Assembly: GCA_001028025.1 (NCBI GenBank)
Contig: LDAQ01000020.1
Coordinates: 1 to 57,727 of the forward strand
Length of the DNA stretch: 57,727 nucleotides
DNA from: Faecalicatena fissicatena
Lineage (GTDB): Bacteria; Bacillota; Clostridia; Lachnospirales; Lachnospiraceae
Direction of reading: 5' to 3'
Part shown: in pieces, positions 33,777-42,702 of the stretch
Layout: every line of letters begins with the position of its first letter
Position numbering within the stretch: the first letter of the stretch is position 1
Translations under genes and position numbers: made by a program
The notes under the pieces: model-generated
What the model was told of the DNA's origin: nothing
Database searches by the model: none
What the model saw: the letters and a program-made list of their open reading frames with translations, nothing else

Positions 33777-34751
33777 TTACTTTTCGGAACCGTTTAAAAC
33801 CATCTGTAAAAGTACAGCTACAATAATAATCGCACCCTTAATTGCATCGACAAGAAATGAATTTACGCCCATCAGATTCATCATATTGTTGATAATCCCA
33901 AGGGTAAGTGTTCCCAGAACGGTAAATCCAATCTTTCCCTTTCCTCCGGCCATGCTTGTACCGCCAATAACGGCTGCTGCGATGGCATCCATTTCATAGC
34001 TCGATCCCGAGGACGCTGAATTCACGCTTCCCAGTCTGGATGTTTCCACAATCGCCGCAATCACTACCAATAATGATAAAATCGAGTATGCAAAACATTT
34101 TACTTTGACCACACGCACGGTTGCCAGCTCCGCTGCCTTTTGATTACTTCCCACTGCATAAATGTGTCTGCCTGTTGCTGTATGCTGTGCAAACAAATAA
34201 ACAATAACCGCGCACACAATCCATACAACGATTGGCATTGGAATCACACCAAACAGCTTTGAATTGGAAATAGAAAGATACGAATCCAGTTTATCCCCCG
34301 CTGCCGTTAAACCGCCGCCATTCAGCCAGTACTGCGCCACGGAACGATAGATGCTCATACTTCCCAACGTGGTAATAAACGCAGGAATTCTAAATTTTGC
34401 AACCAGCAGCCCCGTAACACTTCCCAAAATGAGTGCCATTACAACGCCTGCTGCCAGAGTTAACACAATGCTCTGGGTCTGATTAAACACCTGTATAATT
34501 ATGACACCGGTAAATGCCAGCTGTGAACCTACGGAAAGATCAATCCCGCCGGTTATTATGACCAGCGTCATTCCCAATGCAATTATTCCAATCACTGCAT
34601 TGTTTCTTAATATATTTATAATATTATTAAACGATAAAAACATTCTCCCCTGAAGAATCACCGCCAGCACAAATAATGCGGCAAATGCAAGCAATGCGCT
34701 GTTGTCTCCTGCCCATTTTTTCCAATCTCTGTCTTTCACTTTTGCCTTCAT
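33777..34751 (-). CDS. Ribose-type sugar ABC permease (RbsC family)
   Basis: A 324-residue permease with the family motifs GMTLVIITGGIDLSVGSQLAF (about 60-80) and AAVIGGTSMAGGKGKIGFTV near 265. Its start lies 4 bases after the ATPase stop. Single permease, so probably a homodimer. Confidence 0.92.
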   Translation of the reverse strand: MKAKVKDRDWKKWAGDNSALLAFAALFVLAVILQGRMFLSFNNIINILRNNAVIGIIALGMTLVIITGGIDLSVGSQLAFTGVIIIQVFNQTQSIVLTLAAGVVMALILGSVTGLLVAKFRIPAFITTLGSMSIYRSVAQYWLNGGGLTAAGDKLDSYLSISNSKLFGVIPMPIVVWIVCAVIVYLFAQHTATGRHIYAVGSNQKAAELATVRVVKVKCFAYSILSLLVVIAAIVETSRLGSVNSASSGSSYEMDAIAAAVIGGTSMAGGKGKIGFTVLGTLTLGIINNMMNLMGVNSFLVDAIKGAIIIVAVLLQMVLNGSEK

Positions 34752-34755
34752 ATTT

Positions 34756-36261
34756 TCACCTCATTTCCTGTATTGTACCGCCGGTAGCGGCTATCATAAT
34801 GTCCTCTTCATTGGCCTCTTCACGAGAAAACTCTTTTCGCATCTCTCCATGGAACATAACGTATATCCGGTCACAAAGCATTAATACTTCATGCGCTTCA
34901 CTGGAAAGGACAACAAAACTGACTCCCTGTTCTGCCAGCTTCATAATAATACTGTAAATCTCCAGTTTCGCCCCGATATCAACTCCCTGCGTCGGGTTAT
35001 CTAAAATAACCAGTTCCGGATTTGAACTGAGAGCCCGCGCCAACATTACTTTCTGCTGATTCCCTCCGGAAAGGCTCGTGATCAGGTCATCTGTATCTTT
35101 TACTTTAATATTTAACTGCTGCACATAATTTGCGACCAGCTTTCTGTCTTCTTTATGACTGATAAAAAGGCCCTTCCTGATTTTATCAATAATAGAAATG
35201 GTAGCATTTTCACCGACACTCAAGTCTTTTATGATCCCATTTTCCTTCCTGTTCCTGGGCAGATATGCTACTTTTGCTTTTTTAGCCTTCTGGACATGAT
35301 TCATTTTACATTCCATATTATGTAAATAAATCTTTCCGTTATAGTCCTTATTGCACCCGTAAACCGTGCTCATAAGTTCAAAGCGGCCATCTCCAAGCAG
35401 CCCGGTTATACCAACTATCTCGCCTTTTCCAACTGAAATATTAATATCTTTAAATTCACGATCACGTGACAGATTTTCCGTTCTCAATATCTCTTCGCCG
35501 ATCGTTCTGGCCTTATACAATTCATCATAGTTAAGGTCTTTCCCCACCATATACCGCGCAAGATCTTCCTCTGTAATATTCCCATCAACTTTACCGGCCT
35601 GCACTACGCATCCGTCCCGCATAATCGTATAGCTGTCGCAGATTTCTACTACTTCATTCAATTTATGAGAAATAAAAATAATACTGACGCCCTGTTCTCT
35701 CAGGTTATTCATGATTTTAAAAACATGCTCAATTTCTACATTTGTGAGTGCCGTGGTCGGTTCATCCATAACAATTACCTTTGCTTTTTTCATCAGAGCT
35801 CTTGCAATTTCGATGACCTGTTTATAGGAAGCATTCAGATCAGATACCATGGTCTTTGGATCCAGATTAATATCCATCATATCCAGAATCTCTTTTGCCT
35901 TTTCATACATCGGCTTTTTTGCCAGTTTCCCGCTCTTCTTTATTTCACACCCCAGAAAAAGATTTTCAAAAACATTCAGGTCATTTATCAGTGCCAGTTC
36001 CTGATGAATAAATGCAATCTCAGAACTTTGTTCCACGGCAGACCCATTTACCTGCATGATTCTTCCGTCTACAGCAATCTCTCCTTTGTTTCCGGGAATA
36101 ATTCCTGTGAGGATATTCATCAGGGTCGTTTTACCTGTACCATTCTCGCCCAGAAGTGCATGAATACTTCCCTTTTCGAGCAGGAAATCCACGCCATGGA
36201 GTACTTCATTTTTCCCATATGATTTTTCAATCCCCTTCATCTGTACAACGTAATCACTCAT
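34756..36261 (-). CDS. Sugar ABC transporter double ATPase (RbsA/MglA type)
   Basis: A 501-residue double ATPase: GENGTGKTT and VIVMDEPTTAL in domain 1, degenerate GLLGDGRFE and SLSGGNQQKVMLARAL, LVILDNPTQGVDIG in domain 2. The domain 2 Walker B has Asn instead of the usual Glu (DNP rather than DEP), which may weaken hydrolysis there. The ATG at 36261 has GAGGTG six bases upstream. A terminator-like hairpin separates it from the binding-protein gene. Confidence 0.92.
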   Translation of the reverse strand: MSDYVVQMKGIEKSYGKNEVLHGVDFLLEKGSIHALLGENGTGKTTLMNILTGIIPGNKGEIAVDGRIMQVNGSAVEQSSEIAFIHQELALINDLNVFENLFLGCEIKKSGKLAKKPMYEKAKEILDMMDINLDPKTMVSDLNASYKQVIEIARALMKKAKVIVMDEPTTALTNVEIEHVFKIMNNLREQGVSIIFISHKLNEVVEICDSYTIMRDGCVVQAGKVDGNITEEDLARYMVGKDLNYDELYKARTIGEEILRTENLSRDREFKDINISVGKGEIVGITGLLGDGRFELMSTVYGCNKDYNGKIYLHNMECKMNHVQKAKKAKVAYLPRNRKENGIIKDLSVGENATISIIDKIRKGLFISHKEDRKLVANYVQQLNIKVKDTDDLITSLSGGNQQKVMLARALSSNPELVILDNPTQGVDIGAKLEIYSIIMKLAEQGVSFVVLSSEAHEVLMLCDRIYVMFHGEMRKEFSREEANEEDIMIAATGGTIQEMR

Positions 36262-36280
36262 TCTAATCACCTCTGTTCTA

Positions 36281-36313
36281 AAAACGCCTGAGCAGCTTAC
36301 TCTCAGGCGTTTT
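36281..36313 (-). terminator. Intercistronic hairpin after the binding-protein gene
   Basis: aaaacgcctgag (36281-36292) pairs perfectly with ctcaggcgtttt (36302-36313), and TTTTT ends the stem on the minus strand. It lies 8 bases after the binding-protein stop and before the ATPase gene. A partial terminator here would raise binding-protein levels over the membrane parts. Confidence 0.75.
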
Positions 36314-36320
36314 ATTTATT

Positions 36321-37358
36321 TTAATATGGTGAATCCGCATTTATAAATTCAGCAACATTTGATGAATCTACTGTTTCCGGCTCAAGTATTGTATCTTTCT
36401 CAAATTCTTCGCCCTGCTGGATCTTCTGCGCAAGTGCAATTGCATCCGCAATCATGGTCGGGCTGTATGTTTCTGTGAAGCAGTTAATCGCATCTTCTGT
36501 CTGGATTTTCTGATACCATGACTGCGCACCGCCGCCTCCGGAGATGTATTTGATATCTGATCTTCCAGCTTCCTGAACTGCTTTCAAAATACCAAGTGAA
36601 GGCTCATCATCAATTGAGAATACCGCATCAATCTCCGGGTTTGCAACCAGCATATCTGTAGCCATTTTAAGTCCTGCTTCCTGTGTGAATCCATCTGCCG
36701 TTACCTGGATCAGCTTGATGTCCGGGTAGCTCTTTTCCATTTCACTTGTAAATGCTTCTGTTCTCTCCACGCTTACAGAGCCGACACTTGGTGCTGACAT
36801 CACCGCGATCGTACCTTTACCCTCCAGAACATCACCTAAGTATTTTGCGCCTTCACGGCCGATACCCGCATTGTCCCCTGCCAGATATGCCGTGTAATCA
36901 CCGGTTACTTTTCTGTCAAATACGATTAAGTTAATGCCTGCATCCACAATTTTCTGTGCTGCAACAGACACTTCGTCGTTATGCGGCAGAAGTACAATGG
37001 AGGTACATCCCAGAGAAATTAATTCTTCAATATCATTTGCCTGGCCGTTTACGCTGTCAGATGTCATAATTTTATATCCGGAACCTTCCTCCAGACCCAG
37101 CTCCTTTACTTCTTCCTGGGCAGAGTAGATACAGCCTGCCATCCATCCGTGATCCGCTGCGGGAAGAGCAATTCCGATCAGCCCGTCTTCCGTATTCACT
37201 GTTCCTTTACTGTCTGTTTCCTTCGCATCCGCTTTGTCTGCGCTGTCTTCCTTCTTCGTGTCAGTTCCTGAAGCATCTGATTTTCCACTGCCGCACCCGA
37301 TACACATTGTAACTGCCATTGCTGCGATTAATAACGCTGATATGATTTTCTTTTTCAT
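36321..37358 (-). CDS. Sugar-binding lipoprotein of a ribose-type ABC transporter
   Basis: A 345-residue lipoprotein: signal peptide ending MAVTMCIGC, then GIALPAADHGWMAGCIYSAQEE, IEELISLGCTSIVLLPHNDEV, DAGINLIVFDRKVTGDYTAY and PEIDAVFSIDDEPSLGILKAV. This is the RbsB-like type 1 fold. The ATG at 37358 has GGAGG eight bases upstream; the GTG two codons earlier is too close to it. The flavoprotein gene just upstream is in the same operon. Confidence 0.9.
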   Translation of the reverse strand: MKKKIISALLIAAMAVTMCIGCGSGKSDASGTDTKKEDSADKADAKETDSKGTVNTEDGLIGIALPAADHGWMAGCIYSAQEEVKELGLEEGSGYKIMTSDSVNGQANDIEELISLGCTSIVLLPHNDEVSVAAQKIVDAGINLIVFDRKVTGDYTAYLAGDNAGIGREGAKYLGDVLEGKGTIAVMSAPSVGSVSVERTEAFTSEMEKSYPDIKLIQVTADGFTQEAGLKMATDMLVANPEIDAVFSIDDEPSLGILKAVQEAGRSDIKYISGGGGAQSWYQKIQTEDAINCFTETYSPTMIADAIALAQKIQQGEEFEKDTILEPETVDSSNVAEFINADSPY

Positions 37359-37373
37359 TTCCACTACCTCCTT

Positions 37374-38615
37374 TTATGTATGTGAAACTCTAAGATTCCC
37401 TTTTTCTTTTCTTGTTCTGACAAGTTCTTCATGCGCTGTTTTATCATATATACAACAGCCAACCTTGCTCTGCTGGATCAGTAATTCCAGGCAGCTGTCA
37501 CATAACAGACAGTATTTAATCTCATCTTCTTTTCCTTCTGCCAGTTTCTTAGGAAGGAACGGATCTGCAAATGACTGGCGTCCAAGTCCCACCATATCTG
37601 TCACTCCGTTCTCAATGCACCATGCGCCGTAGTTTAAGAGATTGCTCTCCTCCGGTGTGGTTGCACACAGATCATTCTTTCCGCTTCTGAATGGAGAGAA
37701 GTTAGAACCAATGACTACGGTTTCCGGTTTCAGTGCTTTTCTGAACTCTTTTGCCCAATACTGATGCAGGTAAGCATAATATGGAACATGTTTGTCAACC
37801 TGTGTTAAGCCAACTGTAATGGACGGGCTTCCTGCAGACTGGATGATGAAGTTTGCCCCTCTGGCCTCCAGGCCCTGAATCAGCTGAATCGGTTCTGTAA
37901 GATCCATTATCGGTGAATCAGGTCCCTCTGTACCAAACCCGCCCGGGAATCCTTCCCATGCAGAAATCTTGGATCCAACCAGGAAATTCGGGTCCGGAAC
38001 TGCTTTTCTGATTCTTTCGATTAACTCAAAAGCAAAGCGGCTTCTGTTTTCCCAGCTTCCTCCGTATTTCCAGTCCCTGCTGTTATGCGGGCGGATCATC
38101 TGACATCCGAGATATCCGTGGGACAGCTTCATATCAATTCCATCAGCCCCTGCTCTGTAGGCAATCTCCGCTGCCGTTACAAAAGAATCCATAATTCTTT
38201 CTACATCTTCTTCTGTAAGCAGATCCCCGCCGTATCCCGGCAATGGATTGGGAGTTACCCTTCTGGAGAACTCCGGATTAGAGATCTCTCCGGAATGGGT
38301 CAGCTGAAAGATAAACAATGTCTCCGGATTAGCCTCATGTACTCTTCTGACAAATTCGGTCAGCGGTTTTTCATTGTCCGGCATAATCGTCAATTGATTA
38401 TCTCTCGCCCTGCATTCCCTCGTGACCGTGATTGCTTCTAATGAAATTAACCCTGCACCTCCTTTTGCAAGATCACAGTATCTCTGGATAGTCTCTTCTG
38501 AAGGGTTTCCTGTTTCATCTTCTTTGTTGCACTCCATTGCCTGAATAAAAAAACGGTTCTGCGCAACTCTGTTTCCAATTTTAATTGGCTGTAATAATGT
38601 TTCTTTGTAAGACAT
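37374..38615 (-). CDS. NADH:flavin oxidoreductase, Old Yellow Enzyme family
   Basis: A 413-residue FMN TIM-barrel protein. It begins LLQPIKIGNRVAQNRFFIQAM, carries the substrate/flavin motif DMKLSHGYLGCQMIRPHNSR (about residues 170-189) and VGLGRQSFADPFLPKKL. After that a Cys cluster CLLCDSCLELL...VGCCIYD recalls the [4Fe-4S] site of the larger 2,4-dienoyl-CoA reductase-like members, but the C-terminal FAD/NAD domains are absent. The ATG at 38615 has GGAGGAG upstream. It is the first gene of a sugar ABC operon, an unusual place for this family; it may reduce an enone derived from the imported sugar. Confidence 0.85.
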   Translation of the reverse strand: MSYKETLLQPIKIGNRVAQNRFFIQAMECNKEDETGNPSEETIQRYCDLAKGGAGLISLEAITVTRECRARDNQLTIMPDNEKPLTEFVRRVHEANPETLFIFQLTHSGEISNPEFSRRVTPNPLPGYGGDLLTEEDVERIMDSFVTAAEIAYRAGADGIDMKLSHGYLGCQMIRPHNSRDWKYGGSWENRSRFAFELIERIRKAVPDPNFLVGSKISAWEGFPGGFGTEGPDSPIMDLTEPIQLIQGLEARGANFIIQSAGSPSITVGLTQVDKHVPYYAYLHQYWAKEFRKALKPETVVIGSNFSPFRSGKNDLCATTPEESNLLNYGAWCIENGVTDMVGLGRQSFADPFLPKKLAEGKEDEIKYCLLCDSCLELLIQQSKVGCCIYDKTAHEELVRTRKEKGNLRVSHT

Positions 38616-38641
38616 TATAATTGCTCCTCCTTTGGCCTCTT

Positions 38642-38660
38642 GTTTTTGTTTATGACCGAA
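38642..38660. promoter_or_regulatory. Operator-like box, left copy
   Basis: gtttttgtttatgaccgaa is the inverted near-copy of 38807-38824 (17 of 18 matching). It abuts and overlaps the -10 box of the flavoprotein operon, so a bound protein would block that promoter. Confidence 0.6.
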
Positions 38661-38688
38661 TACTAACACACTTGTCCTATTTTTACAA
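38660..38688 (-). promoter_or_regulatory. Promoter of the flavoprotein/sugar transporter operon
   Basis: On the minus strand TTGTAA (38688-38683), a 17-base spacer and TAGTAT (38665-38660). The left operator-like box begins at the end of the -10. Confidence 0.6.
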
Positions 38689-38778
38689 CAAATTTGCACG
38701 TTTTTATTTCTTTTTGTCTGTTATTCACAAAAACCAACTTCTGTTTTTGTGTGTATTCCACATATTTGAAACTATAAC

Positions 38779-38807
38779 TTGCGTTTGTGCCCGTTTAGTG
38801 TTAACAT
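38779..38807 (+). promoter_or_regulatory. Possible promoter of the PfkB/aldolase operon
   Basis: TTGCGT (38779-38784), a 17-base spacer and TAACAT (38802-38807). The right operator-like box starts immediately after. Confidence 0.4.
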
Positions 38808-38824
38808 TCAGTCATAAACAAAAC
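38807..38824. promoter_or_regulatory. Operator-like box, right copy
   Basis: ttcagtcataaacaaaac, inverted relative to the box at 38642-38660 and about 150 bases away. The pair flanks both divergent promoters, so repression by looping is a reasonable model. The DeoR proteins at 32945 or 40438 are the likely binders. Confidence 0.6.
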
Positions 38825-38863
38825 CCAGCATGCTTGTTTTTTAGTATGTAGAAAGGAGAAAAC

Positions 38864-39796
38864 ATGATTAATACACTTACTCTTAATCCAGCCATTGACA
38901 AACTTCTGTTTTTGCCCGAATTTAAAAAGAATATCACCAATCGCTTACATAGTGATGATGCTTCTATGGGCGGAAAAGGAACCCATGTCTCAATGAATCT
39001 GTACAATATGGGGATCAAAAACAAAGCATACGGAGTTGCATATGGCGATACAGGCGCCAGAATCATACAGATGCTCGAACAGTACGGTATTGAAGTACAT
39101 TTTTTACAGAAAAGCGAAAAAAACAGCCGCACCAACTATATTATCATCGAAGAAAATGGCGATTGTTCCACCCTGGCTTCTCCCGGTGTTTTACTCGATA
39201 AGAATATCATCGACGAAATCACTGCTTGTCTTATAGAAGAACTGGAACCCGGAGACTCTCTTATTTTGTCGGGTGACACCAGCAATTGTTACGATCCCTG
39301 CGTCTACAATTATATGCTTCAGAAACTGAAGGAAAAAAGAATCCGGATATTCCTGGATGCAAGCGGCCCGACCCTGGAAAAATGCCTGGACGCATCACCT
39401 TTTTTAATCAAACCCAACCAGGATGAGCTTTCTCAATTATGCAGGCGGGATCTGCAGACAGAAGAGGATATCGTTTCAGCTATTGAATCATTATCCAGTT
39501 ACCACATCCCAATCATCGCGGTTTCCCTTGGCGGTGACGGATCCATTGTTAAATATAATGACACCATCTATCGGGTTATCCCGCCAGAGGTTTCCGTCTG
39601 CAATACTATCGGCTGCGGCGACTGCTTCCTTTCAGGCATGATTTACGGCATTGAAAAGAAATATTCTATCGAAGAGACGCTGACCTTTGCCACTGCCGTC
39701 TCCGCCGCAACCGCAGAATCCAGATTTTCCGTCGGCTTTGATATGAAAAGATCAGAGGAATTAGCCGCACAGGTAAAAGTCACAAAAATGAATTAA
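38864..39796 (+). CDS. PfkB-family sugar-phosphate kinase (FruK/LacC type)
   Basis: A 310-residue kinase: MINTLTLNPAIDKLLFLP, GGKGTHVSMNLYNMG (from residue 37), PNQDELSQL and NTIGCGDCFLSGM with catalytic Asp 253. Same subgroup as the gene at 16.4 kb. It starts a plus-strand operon with a fuculose-type aldolase, a DeoR regulator, an FGGY kinase and a Gfo/Idh/MocA dehydrogenase. The ribosome binding site AAAGGAG lies seven bases before the ATG. Confidence 0.87.
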   Translation: MINTLTLNPAIDKLLFLPEFKKNITNRLHSDDASMGGKGTHVSMNLYNMGIKNKAYGVAYGDTGARIIQMLEQYGIEVHFLQKSEKNSRTNYIIIEENGDCSTLASPGVLLDKNIIDEITACLIEELEPGDSLILSGDTSNCYDPCVYNYMLQKLKEKRIRIFLDASGPTLEKCLDASPFLIKPNQDELSQLCRRDLQTEEDIVSAIESLSSYHIPIIAVSLGGDGSIVKYNDTIYRVIPPEVSVCNTIGCGDCFLSGMIYGIEKKYSIEETLTFATAVSAATAESRFSVGFDMKRSEELAAQVKVTKMN

Positions 39797-39817
39797 TTAT
39801 AGAAAGAAGGAATAAAA

Positions 39818-40423
39818 ATGTCAAACTTATCTTATTACGAAATGCGTAAGGAAATGTGTAAGGTCGCAAAAATGATGTGGGACAAAAGGCTTACCAACGC
39901 AGCCGGTGGAAATTTTGCAGTCCGGGTGGATGAAAACAGAATCCTGATCTCTCCATCCCTTATGTCCGAAAGAAACCACTGCGAAATGGAACCGGAAGAC
40001 TTTTTATTAATCGACTACGATCAGAACATCTTAGAGGGAACAGGAAAACTCTCCAGAGAGGGATTAATGCATGTGCTTATCTTAAGCAATTTTAAAGAGA
40101 TCGAGTGTACCATTCATGCACATCCATTCTACTGCATGCCATTTGTAGCAGAGTCAAAACCCATCCCCAATGTTACAGAGGCTACCATGGGGCGCGGCGA
40201 GGTTGGCTGTATCGAATGGACCAAAGCATATTCCGAAGAGCTTTCACGCAATGTATATCAGTATTTTGAAGACCACAGAGAAACTGCCGAGAAAAAACCA
40301 ATTGGAATGATTATGCCCAAACACGGGGTGGTCGTGTCCGGTCCAAGTATTTATCTCGCGTATAGTATGTTAGAAAGAATCGAATGCGATGCTTTCTGCA
40401 CAATCGCAAAGTCCTTAATTTAA
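39818..40423 (+). CDS. Class II aldolase/adducin-type aldolase (L-fuculose-phosphate aldolase-like)
   Basis: A 201-residue zinc aldolase. Family motifs: LTNAAGGNFAVRV near the start, GTGKLSREGLMHVLI (catalytic Glu), CTIHAHPFYC (two zinc His) and MPKHGVVVSG (third zinc His). FucA-like enzymes split a ketose-1-phosphate into dihydroxyacetone phosphate and an aldehyde. In this operon it probably cleaves the product of the FGGY kinase at 41236. No sugar isomerase of the RhaA/FucI type is seen. Confidence 0.87.
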   Translation: MSNLSYYEMRKEMCKVAKMMWDKRLTNAAGGNFAVRVDENRILISPSLMSERNHCEMEPEDFLLIDYDQNILEGTGKLSREGLMHVLILSNFKEIECTIHAHPFYCMPFVAESKPIPNVTEATMGRGEVGCIEWTKAYSEELSRNVYQYFEDHRETAEKKPIGMIMPKHGVVVSGPSIYLAYSMLERIECDAFCTIAKSLI

Positions 40424-40437
40424 AAGCAGGTATTCTT

Positions 40438-41223
40438 ATGTATATAGAAGAGCGGCATGAACGGATAATCAATACTCTTCAATCAACCGGACGGATTGAT
40501 GTAAAAAAACTTGCAGATACTTTTCATGTTTCTAAAGAAACGATTCGAAGAGATTTAAACATTTTAAGTGAAAACGGGCTGCTGCTGCGTACCCATGGCG
40601 GAGCTGTTTTAAGCAGGCAGGAGCAGGTCCCGGCTTCAGCTTCCGAGACGCCTGTCAGTATCCGGACCGTACAGAACACATCCGCCAAAGAGACGATATG
40701 CAGGTATGCGGCAAAATTTATCAATGACGGGGACACCATATTCGTAGACAACAGTACAACCTGCGTCTACTTATATAAGAATCTCCCCCCTGAGATGCAG
40801 GTTACTATTATTACAAATTCTATTTCCTTTTTAGCGGAATGCGCAAAGGTAGTGAACCCGAATCATACGGTGGTCTGTTTAGGCGGTATATTAAAAAATT
40901 CCAATTTGTCTTTTTACGGAAATATAACCATGAAAAACGCAAAACAATATTACCCGAACAAGGCCTTTATCTCGTGCACCGGAATCGCCTCCAAATCCCG
41001 TATTACGGACTCTGGAGTGCAGGAAATCGATATTAAACGGTTTCTGATAGAAGCATCCAAAGAAGTGTTTCTATTAGCCGATGAAAAAAAATTCCAGCCA
41101 ATCGGTCAGATTTTCCTATGTGAGTATTCCAATATTGATTATTTAGTCACCACACAGGATGCCGATTACGATTATCTGGGCTTAAGCGATTCCGAATCCG
41201 CCAAAATACACATTGCACCATAA
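40438..41223 (+). CDS. DeoR-family transcriptional regulator (third of three)
   Basis: A 261-residue regulator, paralogous to the one at 32945 over its full length. The helix-turn-helix is VKKLADTFHVSKETIRRDLN, followed by RTHGGAVLS. The sensor part has DNSTTCVYLYKNL, ITNSISFLAEC, VVCLGGILKNSNLSFYGN and CTGIASKSRITDSGVQEID. The ATG at 40438 lies 15 bases after the aldolase stop; a longer frame overlaps the aldolase gene. It lies inside the operon it probably controls. Confidence 0.9.
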   Translation: MYIEERHERIINTLQSTGRIDVKKLADTFHVSKETIRRDLNILSENGLLLRTHGGAVLSRQEQVPASASETPVSIRTVQNTSAKETICRYAAKFINDGDTIFVDNSTTCVYLYKNLPPEMQVTIITNSISFLAECAKVVNPNHTVVCLGGILKNSNLSFYGNITMKNAKQYYPNKAFISCTGIASKSRITDSGVQEIDIKRFLIEASKEVFLLADEKKFQPIGQIFLCEYSNIDYLVTTQDADYDYLGLSDSESAKIHIAP

Positions 41224-41235
41224 TGGAGGTTGCCT

Positions 41236-42702
41236 ATGAATATAATAGCTTTTGATATAGGCGGCAGCGGAGGGAAAATGTTCCTGGGTAGATTTACCGG
41301 AAGCAGCATCGCCCTTCGCACACTTCATCGTTTTGAACATGCCGCTGTTTCAATAAACAATGGATTATACTGGGATGTAATAAAGATATATCAGGAATTA
41401 TGCAAAGGATTAAAGAAAGCAGTTGAGGAGACCGGCGATCAGATCGACTCCTTTGGAATTGATTCTTTTTGCAACGATTTTACGCTGGTTTCCCCGGAGG
41501 GAAGTTTAGTAACACAAATGCACAGTTACAGAGATGAACGGACAACCAGGCATCTGGAAGAGCTTTATCGGATTATGCCGGAAAAAGAATTATATCAGGC
41601 TACCGGAAACCAAAATGCGCCATTCAACTGCCTGATGCAGCTCGGCACAATGGTTTTGCAGAATCAGACACCACTTTTCCCCAATAATACGCTCTTATTC
41701 CTGCCCGATCTCCTGTTATACTGCATGACCGGTATCAGAAAAACAGAATTTACGCTGGCATCTGTCAGCCAGATGTTCGACTTTTCCACAAACGACTGGA
41801 ATCCGGAAATTTTAGAAAAGTTTTCAATTCCACGGGATATCTTTGCCCCAATTGCATCTCCCGGCACCTTGCTTGGGAAAACAGCCGGAACATTTAACCA
41901 GGAACTTGGGACAGCCGGCTTTCCAGCTGCAACCGTTTGTGAACATGATACCTCCTCCGCTTTCCTTGCCTCATCAGGTTTGCCGAATTCCGCCATTATC
42001 AGCTGCGGGACCTGGGCAATCGTGGGAACGGAGATAAGCGCCCCCATAATCAATGACTATGGATTCAAATATAATATCGCAAACGAGGGCAGCGTCAAAA
42101 ATCATCACCGGATACTGAAAAATGTGATGGGAACCTGGCTGCTACAGGAAATCCGTGCAGAATACAGACTGCAGGGTACGGAATACACCTATGCAGAGAT
42201 GGAGACCGCCGCTCTTTCGGCATCTCCTTTTGCCTATCTCATCGATGTAGATGAAGAAATATTTTATTCCCCCGGGCAGATGATAGAAAAGATACAGCAG
42301 TATTGTAAGCGCCGCTATGGAAGTGCCCCCTCTGCACCTGGTGAGCTGGTCCGCTGCGTGAATGAAAGCCTGGCCATGAAATACCGCTGGAACATCGAAA
42401 AAATAGCAACCTTAACTGGTATTGAATTCGAAATCGTAAACATGATCGGCGGCGGTTCGCAAAGCAGCCTCATGTGCCAGTTTACGGCAAACGTAATGAA
42501 TTTACCCGTTATTTCCGGTCCAGCGGAGGCGACAGCCCTTGGAAATATGATCGTTCAATTAATGGCTCACAAAAAAATAGATACTATTGCGCAGGGAAGA
42601 AAACTCATCAGCGATTCGTTTGCTGTTAAGAACTATTCACCAATCGACGCACAAGAATGGGAAAAACAGTATCTGGCATTCAAAAATAGTTTTTTATTAT
42701 AG
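41236..42702 (+). CDS. FGGY-family sugar kinase, rhamnulokinase-like
   Basis: A 488-residue kinase. It starts MNIIAFDIGGSGGKMFLGRF, has IDSFGIDSFCNDFTLVSPEG and MHSYRDERTT, and the later CEHDTSSAFLAS, ISCGTWAIVGTE and MIGGGSQSSLMCQFTANVMNLPVISGPAEATALGN. The IGGGSQ-LLCQFTAN- and GPAEATA-GN stretches are those of RhaB, which phosphorylates L-rhamnulose at O-1. The ATG at 41236 has GGAGG upstream. Three 17-base tandem repeats cross its stop codon. It pairs logically with the class II aldolases at 39818 and 44274. Confidence 0.87.
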   Translation: MNIIAFDIGGSGGKMFLGRFTGSSIALRTLHRFEHAAVSINNGLYWDVIKIYQELCKGLKKAVEETGDQIDSFGIDSFCNDFTLVSPEGSLVTQMHSYRDERTTRHLEELYRIMPEKELYQATGNQNAPFNCLMQLGTMVLQNQTPLFPNNTLLFLPDLLLYCMTGIRKTEFTLASVSQMFDFSTNDWNPEILEKFSIPRDIFAPIASPGTLLGKTAGTFNQELGTAGFPAATVCEHDTSSAFLASSGLPNSAIISCGTWAIVGTEISAPIINDYGFKYNIANEGSVKNHHRILKNVMGTWLLQEIRAEYRLQGTEYTYAEMETAALSASPFAYLIDVDEEIFYSPGQMIEKIQQYCKRRYGSAPSAPGELVRCVNESLAMKYRWNIEKIATLTGIEFEIVNMIGGGSQSSLMCQFTANVMNLPVISGPAEATALGNMIVQLMAHKKIDTIAQGRKLISDSFAVKNYSPIDAQEWEKQYLAFKNSFLL

